A DNA stretch of 33,098 nucleotides, taken from the IMG/VR virus record IMGVR_UViG_3300027899_000041, positions 1 to 33,098 of that record, one strand, 5' to 3'. The notes below the pieces were generated by a model. That model was not told the origin of the DNA. It searched no databases and saw nothing but the letters and a program-made list of their open reading frames with translations. Shown piece by piece: positions 7,970 to 16,046 of the stretch. How positions within the stretch are numbered: position 1 is the stretch's first letter; each line of letters opens with the position of its first letter. The translations under genes were made by a program, and so were the position numbers. This DNA comes from a virus.

Positions 7970-10900
7970 TTACTTTGTTTTGTTTCTTATCCGTTCATTT
8001 TTATACTGAATGCGGGAAACCATGCCGTGCACTCCCTTTTCATCAATGCTCAACTGCATGCCTTTTTGTTCCCTAATTGCACGCTCAATGCGGCCCAATT
8101 GTTTTTCCATGTTGGCACTTTGGAACGTGGCCATGCGCTCATTTAATCCTTTGGTCATGAATGGGTCACGCCCTCCATGTATGGCCTCCAAAACGGGCCT
8201 CCATTGGCGTGTTTTTTCTTTGGTAATAACAAACTCACCTTTGTGAACCACACCAGCGGGTTCATATTTCCCACCGTCACCAGTATAACCCCCAACCGCG
8301 AAACTGGCGGCGGCTTTTGCCTGGGCACGTGCAGCAACCAACCCCGCGGCCAATGCAATTAACGTGGCGGCAATTGTAAACGGTGCGGCGGCCCCACCCT
8401 CGGCGGCGGCTTTGGCAATGGCCACACTGGAATTGGCAACCAACTCAATGGCGGCCAACGCTTGTTGTGCCCTAACAAATTTTTCTTTTTGCTCATTTAA
8501 CTTTTGCAAACGCTCCTCCTCAATGGCCAACAAATTGGCGTTCCCCTTTTCAGCAATTTGGGCGGCTGCATCCACGCGCTTTTGTTGCTGGCTTATTTGC
8601 GCATCCGTTTGGTCAATTTGCGCCTGAATTATTGTGTTAACCAAATCCAACGTTGCCTTTGCAACCTCCTCAATGCCTTTTTTAATGGCCTCCTTTCGCT
8701 TTTCGTTTTCCTCATTGGTTTTATCCGTTTCCTCTTTTTGCAACTCAATGTTTTTATCCGCATACTGGCGGCGTATTTTGAGTATTTCCAATTCACTGTT
8801 TAACACAATCAATTGGCGTTCCTCCTCCGTTAACTCCTCATTTGTTAACTCAAATTCGGTTTGTTTGTTTATTGCAGCAACCTCAATGGCTTCCTGAACC
8901 TTTAATTGTTGGCGAATTAAACCCAGGTTTGCATTCAATTTTTCCTTTAACCCGTTACGCTCGGCAACGGTTGTGGAACGGCTCAACTCCTCAATTAACT
9001 GGGCACGTGTGCGCTCCAATTTGGCCAATTCCTGGGCCTCAATTTCGCCCTGGGTTTCATACTGGGTTTGTAGAATTTCCGCATTGGTTTCCGCGCGCTT
9101 TTCGGCGGCATCCTCCAAAATTGTGTTCACCTGGTTTTGGGTTTCCGTTTCCAAAAACAAAATTTCCTTTGCTTTCAACTGGGCAAACTGGGCCGCAATT
9201 TCGGTTGTGTATGTGCCCTCCTTTTTGGCATCATCAATGCGCTGGTCAAACTCCGCATCCAAAATTTCCCTTTGCTTTTGGGCCAATAACTGGGTGCGCT
9301 TAACCGCCTCATCCACGTTTTTGGGGTCACCAAACAAATCAATTTGGTATTTTAACTCCAAATCTTGTTTTGCCAAATCCCTGGTTAAACTCAACCGCAA
9401 TTTTTCAATTGCATTTTGGGCCTTTTGCAATTCCTTTTGGTCAACTTGCACCTTTAATGGCGGGCCCGTTTTGGTGAATTTTTCCACGCTGCTGCGCACC
9501 TGGTTAATGGCGTTATCCGCTTGCACGCTTTGGTTCAGGAAAAAACGAAATGCACCGCCTCCAAACTCCTCAATTTTTTTGTTTTCCTCCTCATTTAATT
9601 GCAAAAATGGGTTGTTACTTTCAAACTGACTGTAAACCTCATCCTGGGTTTGTTGCAAGTTATTCAATGCGCCATTGGCACCCTCCGTTTGGTCACGGTA
9701 ATCCTTTATTGCCGCGCTTTGTTGGTTGTAAAGGGTTTCCCCCCTGGTTGCCAAACGCTCACCCTCAACCGCCAATTTTTCGTTTGCATTTATGGTTTCA
9801 ACAACCAATGCATCCACGGCCTTTTTTTGTTCCGCACTTAATCCCTGGTAAATTTCCGCGGCCTTTTTAACCTCCCCGCTCAATGCGTTCAAATTGGTGC
9901 TCAACACCAATGGGTTTTCAACCGCATATTTGGCCAAATCATTTATTGAATTTTCAACAAACGCCTGGGCCCTTATTTGTTGCTTTACAACATTTTTAAT
10001 AACCTCCTCACCCGCCTCCGCGGCGGCCTTTGCTTTAATTTGCTGAACCAGGTTTGCATAAGCAACATCCAATTGCTCAACAAATTTTTTCTCATCGGAA
10101 AGGTTTTTTAACGTGGTTCCATACTTTCCATTTATTTCAGTAATCAATTTGGAACGCTCCGCACTCCCAGCATTTGTTTTGCGCAATGCTCCAAACAAGG
10201 CATCCAATTCCGCCTTTTCCTCACTCATTTTTTGCGCGGTCAAATCCGTAAAATCCGCCAACGCTTGTTGCTCCAGGTTCAATTGTTTGGTTTCCGCGGC
10301 TGCATCCTCAACCCCAAAAATGTAATCACTGAACAACGCCAATGCCGTGGTTAACAAACCAACAATGAGGCCAATGGGGTTGCTTTTGAGCACGGTGTTG
10401 AATGTGCGGGTTGCGGCGGTTGCGGCACTGGTTGCAACGGCCTGGGCACTGGTTGCCCCAGTTAAAACATTGGTTGCCGTGGCGGCTGCACGTGTAAAAA
10501 ATGCCTTTGCTTTGGTTAATGCCAAACCCAATTGTTCACGCACCAACAAAAGGCGAAAACGGGCTTCATAAATTATTTCCGCTTGCAATGCGGCTTTGCG
10601 CTGGCCAATGTAAAACGCAACCACTCCAGCCAACAACAACAATGTGCGGCGGTTTTCCTCAATGAATTGCGGCAACTTTTGAAAACCAGCAATTACCGCA
10701 TTGGCCCCATCCACTAACAACTCAAAAATTGGCAACAAACCCTCACCAACGGCACGTTTCAATTGGTCAAAATTACCCTCCAGGGTGCTCAAACGGCCCG
10801 CGGTTGACTGGGCCAACTTTTCGGTTAACCCAAAAAAACTGTTTTCCGCACCTTTGGCGGTTAATTGCTCAAACGCCTTTTCAAAAACTTGAAATGAAAT

Positions 10901-11521
10901 TTTGCCCTCTGAACCCAGTTTTTTAACCTGGTTTTCACTCACACCCAATTGTTCCGCGAATTTGGCAATAATGGGCACGCCCGCCTCCGTTAACTGGTTA
11001 ATGTCCTCCGCATACAATGTGCCCTGAACCCTGGCCTTTCCGTAAATTGTGGCCAACTCATTAAAATCCTTTCCCGTGGCGGCTGAAACATCCCCAATTT
11101 GGCGCAATTTGGTTTGTAACTGGTCAACTGGTTCACCAAATGCCAACAATGCCTTTGCCGCGTTATTAACCTGGGCGGGTGTAAACGGTGTTTCAATGCT
11201 GAATTTTTCCAAATCCGCAAAAACCTCCTTTGCCTTTTCGGCTGAACCCAAAAATGTTTCCAGGGAAATTTGCACCGTTTCGTAATCCGCAACGGCCTGA
11301 ATGGCACCCTTTCCAAAATCCAGGGCACTGGCCGCAATCGAAATTCCCCCAAATGCGGCGGCGGCTCCAGCCAATGTTTTTTTCAACCCGCCAACTTGGG
11401 CCTCAACTTGCTTTGTGGCCGTTCCAACTGAACCCATGCCCGTTTTAATGGCATCCAATTCCTTGCGCAATTGCGCGGTGTCCGCTTGAATGCGGAACAA
11501 AACATTTTTAACATCCGCCAT
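7970..11521 (-). CDS. Tape measure protein
   Basis: The 1183-residue product sets tail length and is thought to be ejected ahead of the DNA. The N-terminal third matches the conserved tape measure domain: ALDFGKGAIQAVADYETV, then TPFTPAQVNNAAKALLAFG, GKDFNELATIYGKARVQG and EDINQLTEAGVPI. Hydrophobic segments lie near residues 290-305, 385-410 and 1080-1100. Between about 420 and 1070 the protein is dominated by charged coiled-coil sequence. The end carries FAVGGYTGDGGKYEPAGVV, a glycine-rich C-terminal motif common in tape measures. At roughly 1.5 angstroms per residue a tail of about 150-180 nm would be expected. The start lies 22 bases after the chaperone reading frame, the classic order chaperone then tape measure. 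Confidence 0.95.
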   Translation of the reverse strand: MADVKNVLFRIQADTAQLRKELDAIKTGMGSVGTATKQVEAQVGGLKKTLAGAAAAFGGISIAASALDFGKGAIQAVADYETVQISLETFLGSAEKAKEVFADLEKFSIETPFTPAQVNNAAKALLAFGEPVDQLQTKLRQIGDVSAATGKDFNELATIYGKARVQGTLYAEDINQLTEAGVPIIAKFAEQLGVSENQVKKLGSEGKISFQVFEKAFEQLTAKGAENSFFGLTEKLAQSTAGRLSTLEGNFDQLKRAVGEGLLPIFELLVDGANAVIAGFQKLPQFIEENRRTLLLLAGVVAFYIGQRKAALQAEIIYEARFRLLLVREQLGLALTKAKAFFTRAAATATNVLTGATSAQAVATSAATAATRTFNTVLKSNPIGLIVGLLTTALALFSDYIFGVEDAAAETKQLNLEQQALADFTDLTAQKMSEEKAELDALFGALRKTNAGSAERSKLITEINGKYGTTLKNLSDEKKFVEQLDVAYANLVQQIKAKAAAEAGEEVIKNVVKQQIRAQAFVENSINDLAKYAVENPLVLSTNLNALSGEVKKAAEIYQGLSAEQKKAVDALVVETINANEKLAVEGERLATRGETLYNQQSAAIKDYRDQTEGANGALNNLQQTQDEVYSQFESNNPFLQLNEEENKKIEEFGGGAFRFFLNQSVQADNAINQVRSSVEKFTKTGPPLKVQVDQKELQKAQNAIEKLRLSLTRDLAKQDLELKYQIDLFGDPKNVDEAVKRTQLLAQKQREILDAEFDQRIDDAKKEGTYTTEIAAQFAQLKAKEILFLETETQNQVNTILEDAAEKRAETNAEILQTQYETQGEIEAQELAKLERTRAQLIEELSRSTTVAERNGLKEKLNANLGLIRQQLKVQEAIEVAAINKQTEFELTNEELTEEERQLIVLNSELEILKIRRQYADKNIELQKEETDKTNEENEKRKEAIKKGIEEVAKATLDLVNTIIQAQIDQTDAQISQQQKRVDAAAQIAEKGNANLLAIEEERLQKLNEQKEKFVRAQQALAAIELVANSSVAIAKAAAEGGAAAPFTIAATLIALAAGLVAARAQAKAAASFAVGGYTGDGGKYEPAGVVHKGEFVITKEKTRQWRPVLEAIHGGRDPFMTKGLNERMATFQSANMEKQLGRIERAIREQKGMQLSIDEKGVHGMVSRIQYKNERIRNKTK

Positions 11522-11542
11522 GGCTCAATGTGTTTTAACTGT

Positions 11543-11835
11543 TTATTTCATTTTTTCCAGTGCTTCATTTCGTTCATCCGCAATGCGGAAAAATGTGCTC
11601 AATGTTTGGTAATACTCATCCACACTTAACGCCTCCATTGCTTTCATTTCCGTAACGCGGTTTTCACAAATTAACTGGTTTGTGTAATTCAACTCATCAA
11701 TGTATTTTCCAATTTCAACCGCCGCAAAAGGTTCATAAACCTTTGGTTTGCCTGGGCGTTTCGTTTCAAATAATCGTGAATATCTGTGTTTGATAATTCC
11801 GAATAATTTGTTGTTAATTGAAACGCCCTTGAAAC
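11543..11835 (-). CDS. Tail assembly chaperone, frameshift extension (T-like part of gpGT)
   Basis: This frame is open from 11893 to the stop at 11543 and overlaps the end of the short chaperone in the -1 frame. No start codon with a plausible leader is needed if ribosomes slip at the T TTT TTT site. The fused product would hold 148 residues of the short form plus about 97 residues read here, about 245 in total. The extension ends in a helical, acidic region (DEYYQTLSTFFRIADER) that would contact the tape measure protein, as the lambda T domain does. The 22-base gap to the tape measure start supports the assignment. Independent initiation at the ATG at 11893 is possible but less likely. Confidence 0.7.
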
Positions 11836-12279
11836 AAAAAAATCCTTTAACTCCCCATTTGCGCGCAACCTTTCCATTTTCTTTTGTTTCCAAATTTCGG
11901 AAAAATCCCCCTCATCCTCACCCTCCAGGACAAAGTAACACGTTGCCAAATCCAGCATTGTTTGCTCCTCACCAATGTAATCCAGGCGAAATTTCAACTC
12001 CGTTAACAAATGGAACAACTCAACAATGTTTCCACTGTTGGCCTTTTGCTCCATGTTGGTAATAAATTCAACCAACACATCCTTTGTAACATTCATTTGA
12101 GCAAACCGCGTGGCCACCTCCGCGGCAATTGCGCGGCGTGCTGGCATTTGCATGGGGTTTTGGTATTCATACCATTTAACACCGCTTTGTTCAGTAAAAA
12201 CCAAATTCAGCGGAATTTTTGAACCAGTAACAATTTGCACTGGCTCAACTGTTTGTTGTTGTTTACGTTTGAAAAACAT
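11689..12279 (-). CDS. Tail assembly chaperone, short form (gpG-like)
   Basis: The 196-residue protein lies immediately upstream of the tape measure gene. That position, plus an overlapping second frame, identifies the pair of tail assembly chaperones that in lambda are G and GT. It is mostly helical and acidic in the middle (GEEQTMLDL, LEGEDEGDF), with no catalytic motif. The start overlaps the stop of the small gene before it as TAATG. A run of seven T on the coding strand at 11842-11836 lies in the T TTT TTT phase at codons 146-148. Most ribosomes would continue in this frame and finish at 11689; a minority would slip to make the longer form. Confidence 0.8.
   Translation of the reverse strand: MFFKRKQQQTVEPVQIVTGSKIPLNLVFTEQSGVKWYEYQNPMQMPARRAIAAEVATRFAQMNVTKDVLVEFITNMEQKANSGNIVELFHLLTELKFRLDYIGEEQTMLDLATCYFVLEGEDEGDFSEIWKQKKMERLRANGELKDFFVSRAFQLTTNYSELSNTDIHDYLKRNAQANQRFMNLLRRLKLENTLMS
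11836..11842 (-). promoter_or_regulatory. Probable programmed -1 ribosomal frameshift site, T TTT TTT
   Basis: In the zero frame the codons read GAT TTT TTT GTT, so the heptamer has the ideal X XXY YYZ phase. A -1 slip moves ribosomes from the 196-residue chaperone frame into the downstream frame that ends at 11543. I see no strong stem or pseudoknot just after it, so slippage might depend on the homopolymer alone. Confidence 0.7.
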
Positions 12280-12407
12280 TATTTTTTGGGTTTTGGGTTT
12301 GCTTTTTTCGCCTGGTTTATTGAGGCATTACAAATGGCAAATGCCGCCCCTTTGGCTTTGCCCTGGGCCATTACATCCTTAACGCAACGTTCTAATTTTG
12401 TTGGCAT
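12279..12407 (-). CDS. Small conserved phage protein (42 aa), unknown function
   Basis: The ATG at 12407 gives a 42-residue protein beginning MPTKLERCVKDVM and ending in a lysine/proline tail. The core pattern, C-V-K-D-V-M followed by a glycine and A-F-A-I-C, is one I associate with short conserved phage proteins near head or tail genes, but the function is unknown to me. Two cysteines (residues 8 and 26) are spaced as if to pair. Its TAA stop shares bases with the next gene's ATG (TAATG), strong evidence that it is translated. It sits between the large terminase and the tail chaperones. A TATTTTTG box at 12440-12433 lies upstream. Confidence 0.75.
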   Translation of the reverse strand: MPTKLERCVKDVMAQGKAKGAAFAICNASINQAKKANPKPKK

Positions 12408-12446
12408 GGTTCAAATTGTTTTTTACTCATGCCAAAAATAAGAAAT

Positions 12447-13730
12447 TTAACGTTGGTATTTTATGAAATCATGGTGAAACGTAAAAAGGTAATAACGGAA
12501 ACAATCCAAAAGGTGTGTTGCCTGGGCGTTCTTTGTTTTCTCAATATCCCCCGTGGCGGTTGTTTCAACCGTTTGCAAATCATGAATTAAAAACTGGCAA
12601 CTGGCATCAATGAACAACCCAGGGTGTTTTTCCAGCATGGAATTGCACAACACCCGTGAATTTTTAATTGAGGGGTTAACGCTGGGAACCTTAAATGCGC
12701 TTTTCGGCAAACCCAACTCCTCCTTTATTATTTGGTAAAAATTCAACGCGCCCTTTGTCATGGCTGAACGGTTGCCCCCGCTGGCATCCCCCGTTACAAT
12801 AAAAAACCGTTCCCCAAATGCAACTTTAATGGCCTCACAAAGGTTGTAAATGTCCGAATTGCGCAACCTGAACTCACGCAAAATGTGTATTGTATTCCCC
12901 CAACTTTGGCCCGCCACACATGTAATGGGGTCAACGTTAAAATCAAAACTCAACAAAATGGGCTCATTGGGGTTTTCCTTTAATCCAGCCCTCACCGTTT
13001 TCATTTTATTGAACGCATAAGCAAACGGGCGTTCCACGGCCATAACATCCCAGTCACCGTTTACAAACACGGCTTTGGTTAACTCATCCAGGTTTTCCAT
13101 TGCGGCCATGTACTCGGGCGGCAAATTGGGGTTATCTTGCATGAGCGCGCGCATGTAAAAATAATCTTTGCGCAATGTGCCGTTCAATGCTGGTTCATGG
13201 AACTTTGTTTTGGTGAAATTTTGGCTGGGGTTGCAAGTCAACAAAATAATCCTGGGCGGTTGTTTGCTGGCATCCTTAAACACATGGCGGCCAACCCTCA
13301 ATTTGCACTTTTCAAATGTTTTTTCCTGGCATTCCTGGGCCTCCTCAATGAGGAAAAAATTGGTTTCCAGTCCATCAAACCGTGTGAGGTTTTTGTCTTG
13401 CACGTAATTTTCAGCGAAAAAATGCAATTCACTCCCGTTGGTAAACGTAACCACGCGGTCAGTATGGTTAAAACTTTTAATGAAACTTTTGGGGCACAAC
13501 TTGAAAAACGTGGGCATGGTTGTGCGCTTTAATGTTGGCACGCTTTCCCTCACAACATGGCTTTTGCTCCCTGGGTAAACCCTGGCCAACAAAATAAGGG
13601 TTGCCAATGCAACATAACTTTTGCCCCCGCCCGCGGCTCCTCCAAATAAAAGGCATTCATATTTTCCCGAAAAAACGGCCTCAATGAACTCCTTTTGTTT
13701 GGCGTGCGGTTCAAACGCCACAATGCTCAT
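12447..13730 (-). CDS. terL: Terminase large subunit
   Basis: The 427-residue packaging motor has an N-terminal ATPase and a C-terminal RNase H-like nuclease. Walker A is GGAAGGGKS (residues 30-38, Lys37). Walker B is FFLIEE (125-130) with catalytic glutamate. A coupling motif LLTCNPS follows at about 163-169. The nuclease acidic residues are likely Asp263 (SFDFNVDP), Asp315 (VTGDASG) and Asp409 (THLLDCFRYY). The length is typical of the family. Its start overlaps the upstream small gene as ATGA, and the small subunit lies two genes upstream, so the packaging genes form one translational unit. It hydrolyses ATP to pump DNA through the portal and cuts concatemers. Confidence 0.95.
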   Translation of the reverse strand: MSIVAFEPHAKQKEFIEAVFSGKYECLLFGGAAGGGKSYVALATLILLARVYPGSKSHVVRESVPTLKRTTMPTFFKLCPKSFIKSFNHTDRVVTFTNGSELHFFAENYVQDKNLTRFDGLETNFFLIEEAQECQEKTFEKCKLRVGRHVFKDASKQPPRIILLTCNPSQNFTKTKFHEPALNGTLRKDYFYMRALMQDNPNLPPEYMAAMENLDELTKAVFVNGDWDVMAVERPFAYAFNKMKTVRAGLKENPNEPILLSFDFNVDPITCVAGQSWGNTIHILREFRLRNSDIYNLCEAIKVAFGERFFIVTGDASGGNRSAMTKGALNFYQIIKEELGLPKSAFKVPSVNPSIKNSRVLCNSMLEKHPGLFIDASCQFLIHDLQTVETTATGDIEKTKNAQATHLLDCFRYYLFTFHHDFIKYQR

Positions 13731-13990
13731 TTCCTGGTATAACGGTTTATTGCCATGTATGAACGGTAATTGCGTTCAAAGTAATTGTAAACGCTTTCCC
13801 AGGTTTTCAGGTTTTGCCGTTCCGTTTGTTCCCCACGGCTCAACAATTCATGTTTTATTTCCGCAACCTTTCGGTTTACCCATGCAAATGCTTTTGGAAC
13901 GGTTCCCAAATCCTCAATGAGGTTTTCAATTAGCATGTTAATTTCCGTTTCACTCATTTCCACGGTTGTTGTGTTGTTGCTTTCGCTCAT
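13727..13990 (-). CDS. Small hypothetical protein between the terminase genes
   Basis: The 87-residue protein is acidic at the N-terminus and basic-aromatic at the C-terminus (YNYFERNYRSYMAINRYTRK). It is probably helical. Its stop overlaps the large terminase start as ATGA. Position suggests a packaging accessory role, but no family is recognised. A second in-frame ATG at residue 12 (MSETEINML) could be the start instead. Confidence 0.65.
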   Translation of the reverse strand: MSESNNTTTVEMSETEINMLIENLIEDLGTVPKAFAWVNRKVAEIKHELLSRGEQTERQNLKTWESVYNYFERNYRSYMAINRYTRK

Positions 13991-14004
13991 GTTTTTTGTT
14001 TTGT

Positions 14005-14232
14005 TTAATTCATTGAAATACGGTAATACAACTCATCCAGCACCTCAACCCAAAATTGAGGTTGTGCCAAATAACCCTCCAGGGTGTTGCCGTTTTTGAA
14101 CTGAATGCCTGAACTTGTTTTTTCAATGTTTTGAACGGCAATTTTAATGGCATTTTCAACACCGCCATGTTGTTCCAAAAACTCATTTACAAACTCATCA
14201 AACTCCTCCTGGGGCATGTTTATTGTATTCAT
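14005..14232 (-). CDS. Small acidic hypothetical protein
   Basis: The 75-residue, acidic, helix-rich protein (EEFDEFVNEFLEQHGG) starts in an ATGA overlap with the terminase small subunit stop. There is no membrane segment or known motif. The tight coupling on both sides places it in the packaging operon. Function unknown. Confidence 0.65.
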   Translation of the reverse strand: MNTINMPQEEFDEFVNEFLEQHGGVENAIKIAVQNIEKTSSGIQFKNGNTLEGYLAQPQFWVEVLDELYYRISMN

Positions 14233-14783
14233 GTGAATGTAATTATTTGTTCCCCAATTTTGAAAACCTGGGTTTCACCGCTTGTTTCAAATTGGTTTGT
14301 TTCCCCCCAGTTTGCTGGGTCAATTGTTTTTAATGCGAAAATAACCGCGGTTGCATTTGGCCCAATAAACCGTTTTTTGGTTTTGGTTTCAGTGCACGCC
14401 ATGGCTCCCTTTCGCACCATTGTTTCAGTTTCCTCAACCCAGTAACCCATGAGCAAACGCCCCAGGCCATCCAACGCCTTTTCTCTCAACCCCTCCTTTC
14501 CAACTTTGCCGTGTTGTTCCTTTGCTTTTTTATATCGCGCGGAAATTTCGGCATTTTCATTGGCCCAATTCCAAAATGTACGCACGGCAATGCCATGTTC
14601 CTTACAACAACTTTCAATGGTCACGTTGCCGCTTTCGTACAATTCGCAAATGGCGTTGGCCTTTGCAATTCGCTCCTCAACCTTATCCTTTTTTGGAACG
14701 GTTTTTTTTGCTGGTTGCTTTGCTGGTTTCTTTGCCGTTTTCGGCCTGGCCTGGCCCGTTTGGTTCGTTTTCATTTTGCGCAT
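14229..14783 (-). CDS. terS: Terminase small subunit-like DNA-binding protein
   Basis: The 184-residue protein has a lysine-rich disordered head (residues 1-35). A helix-turn-helix follows at about 40-85 (ESCCKEHGIAVRTFWNWAN), then a conserved small-terminase C-terminal part (PNATAVIFALKTIDPANWGE). Small subunits bind the packaging site and regulate the large subunit, which lies two genes downstream. The first 101 bases overlap the upstream gene in another frame. There is no later in-frame ATG before the DNA-binding domain, so the overlap is probably real. Starts at 14783 and 14774 are both possible. A transposase-like HTH was considered, but the C-terminal motif and neighbours favour terminase. 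Confidence 0.8.
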   Translation of the reverse strand: MRKMKTNQTGQARPKTAKKPAKQPAKKTVPKKDKVEERIAKANAICELYESGNVTIESCCKEHGIAVRTFWNWANENAEISARYKKAKEQHGKVGKEGLREKALDGLGRLLMGYWVEETETMVRKGAMACTETKTKKRFIGPNATAVIFALKTIDPANWGETNQFETSGETQVFKIGEQIITFT

Positions 14784-15096
14784 TTATTTGAACATGTGCG
14801 TGTTCCGTTGTTGTTGTTGTTTGCGCAATTTCAGGTTCCTGGGTTTCCATACCGCAAACCGTGTTCAAAAATGCCTTTGGGTGTGGTTCAACCAGGGCGC
14901 GTTTGTTTATTCGCCCCCAGTGCTTACAATACTCAACCCAAACCATGTTGAATTTATTGGTTAACAAATTGCCCCTCAATTCAGGGTTTGGCAAATCATC
15001 CCCAACGTATTGCATGAAATTCCGCACCAGGGCATTCAATTCCTGGCTTATTTTCATTTGTTGCTGGGCAACATGGCGTTTTATTCCTCGGTTCAT
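14683..15096 (-). CDS. Hypothetical protein overlapping the terminase small subunit
   Basis: The 137-residue protein has a helical N-terminal half (KISQELNALVRNFMQYVG), a basic-aromatic middle (WVEYCKHWGRINKRALVEP), and a low-complexity Thr/Asn/Lys tail from about residue 88. The tail overlaps the terminase gene by 101 bases; both frames are low-complexity there, which makes dual coding easy. A TATATTTG promoter-like box ends only 7 bases before the ATG. No family recognised. Confidence 0.6.
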   Translation of the reverse strand: MNRGIKRHVAQQQMKISQELNALVRNFMQYVGDDLPNPELRGNLLTNKFNMVWVEYCKHWGRINKRALVEPHPKAFLNTVCGMETQEPEIAQTTTTTEHAHVQINAQNENEPNGPGQAENGKETSKATSKKNRSKKG

Positions 15097-15103
15097 GGTT
15101 TTA

Positions 15104-15111
15104 CAAATATA
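15104..15111 (-). promoter_or_regulatory. Candidate Bacteroidota -7 promoter box (TATATTTG)
   Basis: The coding-strand octamer TATATTTG matches the Bacteroidota -7 consensus TAnnTTTG exactly. It ends 7 bases before the ATG at 15096, so a transcript from it would be almost leaderless. No well-spaced TTG -33 element was found, so the call rests on one box. Confidence 0.35.
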
Positions 15112-15513
15112 TTAAAAATTCAAACTGGTTTGCCCCTCGGCTGCACGGCCAATGCGGAACAATTGCAATTGTTTTTCCGCGGTTTCCCTTATGTGCCTAA
15201 TTGCATTTTCACGGCTCCTCAAACTTTCAATCCAGTCCTCCAATTCCTGGGGGGTTTCAGTTACAAAATACCCTTTGGAATTGGCAACCAAACCTGGCAC
15301 CAGGTTGTTCAACCTTATGAACTGTATCATTTTGCGCACGCGGCTTTCCTTAAACCTCACACCGTAATGTGTCGCAAGGCCCTCAATAATTTGCTCCGCG
15401 GTAACAATGTTTTCCTTTCCGCGTTTCATTTCAAAACGTTTGGCAATAATGCCAACAAATTTTTCCTCATCCCCGTTTAACTCAACGGTGAAATCTTCAA
15501 ATGTTTTTAACAT
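15112..15513 (-). CDS. Probable winged-helix DNA-binding protein
   Basis: The 133-residue protein has a central region (NIVTAEQIIEGL, then RVRKMIQFIRLNNLVPG and SKGYFV) that follows the helix-helix-wing pattern of small phage winged-helix proteins. A helical C-terminal tail (LEDWIESLRSRENAIRHI) is likely a coiled coil. Such genes often occur in phage replication modules and regulate or load replication factors. The leader is A-rich, with AAAAACCCATAAAA and a CAACAACAACC tract directly before the ATG, and no Shine-Dalgarno sequence. The fold is inferred from pattern only. Confidence 0.55.
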   Translation of the reverse strand: MLKTFEDFTVELNGDEEKFVGIIAKRFEMKRGKENIVTAEQIIEGLATHYGVRFKESRVRKMIQFIRLNNLVPGLVANSKGYFVTETPQELEDWIESLRSRENAIRHIRETAEKQLQLFRIGRAAEGQTSLNF

Positions 15514-15536
15514 GGTTGTTGTTGTTTTATGGGTTT

Positions 15537-15698
15537 TTATTGGTTTTGCATTTGGTTAACCAAATCCTCCTTTTGCTTTTGCCATTTGGTTAAAATGCGG
15601 TTCAGGGTTGCAATTTGGCTTTGCACCTGGTTAATTTGCCTTTCAACAAATTCCAACTGGGCACCCGCGTTTGGGTTTTTACGCTTAAAAATGTTCAT
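15537..15698 (-). CDS. Small coiled-coil protein (53 aa)
   Basis: The ATG at 15698 overlaps the stop of the upstream membrane protein gene as ATGA, and the frame runs 53 codons to TAA. After a short basic head (MNIFKRKNP) it is a single amphipathic helix rich in Gln and Lys (LEFVERQINQVQSQIATLN), so it probably forms a coiled coil. The translational coupling suggests that it works with the membrane protein before it. Function unknown. Confidence 0.7.
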   Translation of the reverse strand: MNIFKRKNPNAGAQLEFVERQINQVQSQIATLNRILTKWQKQKEDLVNQMQNQ

Positions 15699-15958
15699 GG
15701 GTTAAACCTCCTTTCAAATTCAGCCAATTGCGCATCCTCCTTTTTTAACCTGGCCCATTTGCTGGCTTTGTAACGGGCCTCAATTTGGCCAACAATCCAT
15801 CCCAATGCTCCAGCGGTTCCACTGTAAACCAAAACAACCTTTGCCAACCAAATGGCGGCACTCAATGCGGTTATCACAATAACCAGGGCAACGGCAATGG
15901 GTAACACCCACAACATGGCCATTTTTTCCCAAAAATTTAATTTTTCCATTTTGTTCAT
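15695..15958 (-). CDS. Small inner-membrane protein
   Basis: The 87-residue protein has two hydrophobic spans at about residues 13-35 (MAMLWVLPIAVALVIVITAL) and 40-58, then a basic cytoplasmic tail (YKASKWARLKKED). It is coupled to the coiled-coil gene downstream by ATGA. It sits between SSB and the winged-helix gene, so anchoring of replication factors is conceivable; a holin-like or superinfection role is also possible. ATGs at codons 1 and 4 are equally plausible. Its leader holds a long hairpin. Confidence 0.65.
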   Translation of the reverse strand: MNKMEKLNFWEKMAMLWVLPIAVALVIVITALSAAIWLAKVVLVYSGTAGALGWIVGQIEARYKASKWARLKKEDAQLAEFERRFNP

Positions 15959-15974
15959 TTTTTTGTTTGAATGT

Positions 15975-16014
15975 ATGCGGGCGAATTTAGCGCACTGGGT
16001 TCATTTGCCCGCAT
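15975..16014. other. Inverted repeat between SSB and the membrane protein gene
   Basis: ATGCGGGC at 15975-15982 is perfectly complementary to GCCCGCAT at 16007-16014, with a 24-base loop whose base next to the stem can extend the pairing. On the transcribed strand the stem ends 17 bases before the ATG at 15958 and is followed by A-rich sequence, not a U run. A leader structure or processing site fits better than an intrinsic terminator. Confidence 0.5.
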
Positions 16015-16046
16015 TTTACACTCAAAACATTTTCAACATTTTTTTG

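Noticed and set aside
8973-9629. Plus-strand ORF of 218 codons
   Set aside because: Antisense to the coiled-coil region of the tape measure gene; the Ser/Trp-rich product is typical of a shadow frame.
14229-14783. Transposase or general HTH regulator reading of the terminase small subunit
   Set aside because: The C-terminal PNATAVIFALKTIDPANWGE segment and the adjacent large subunit fit terminase better.
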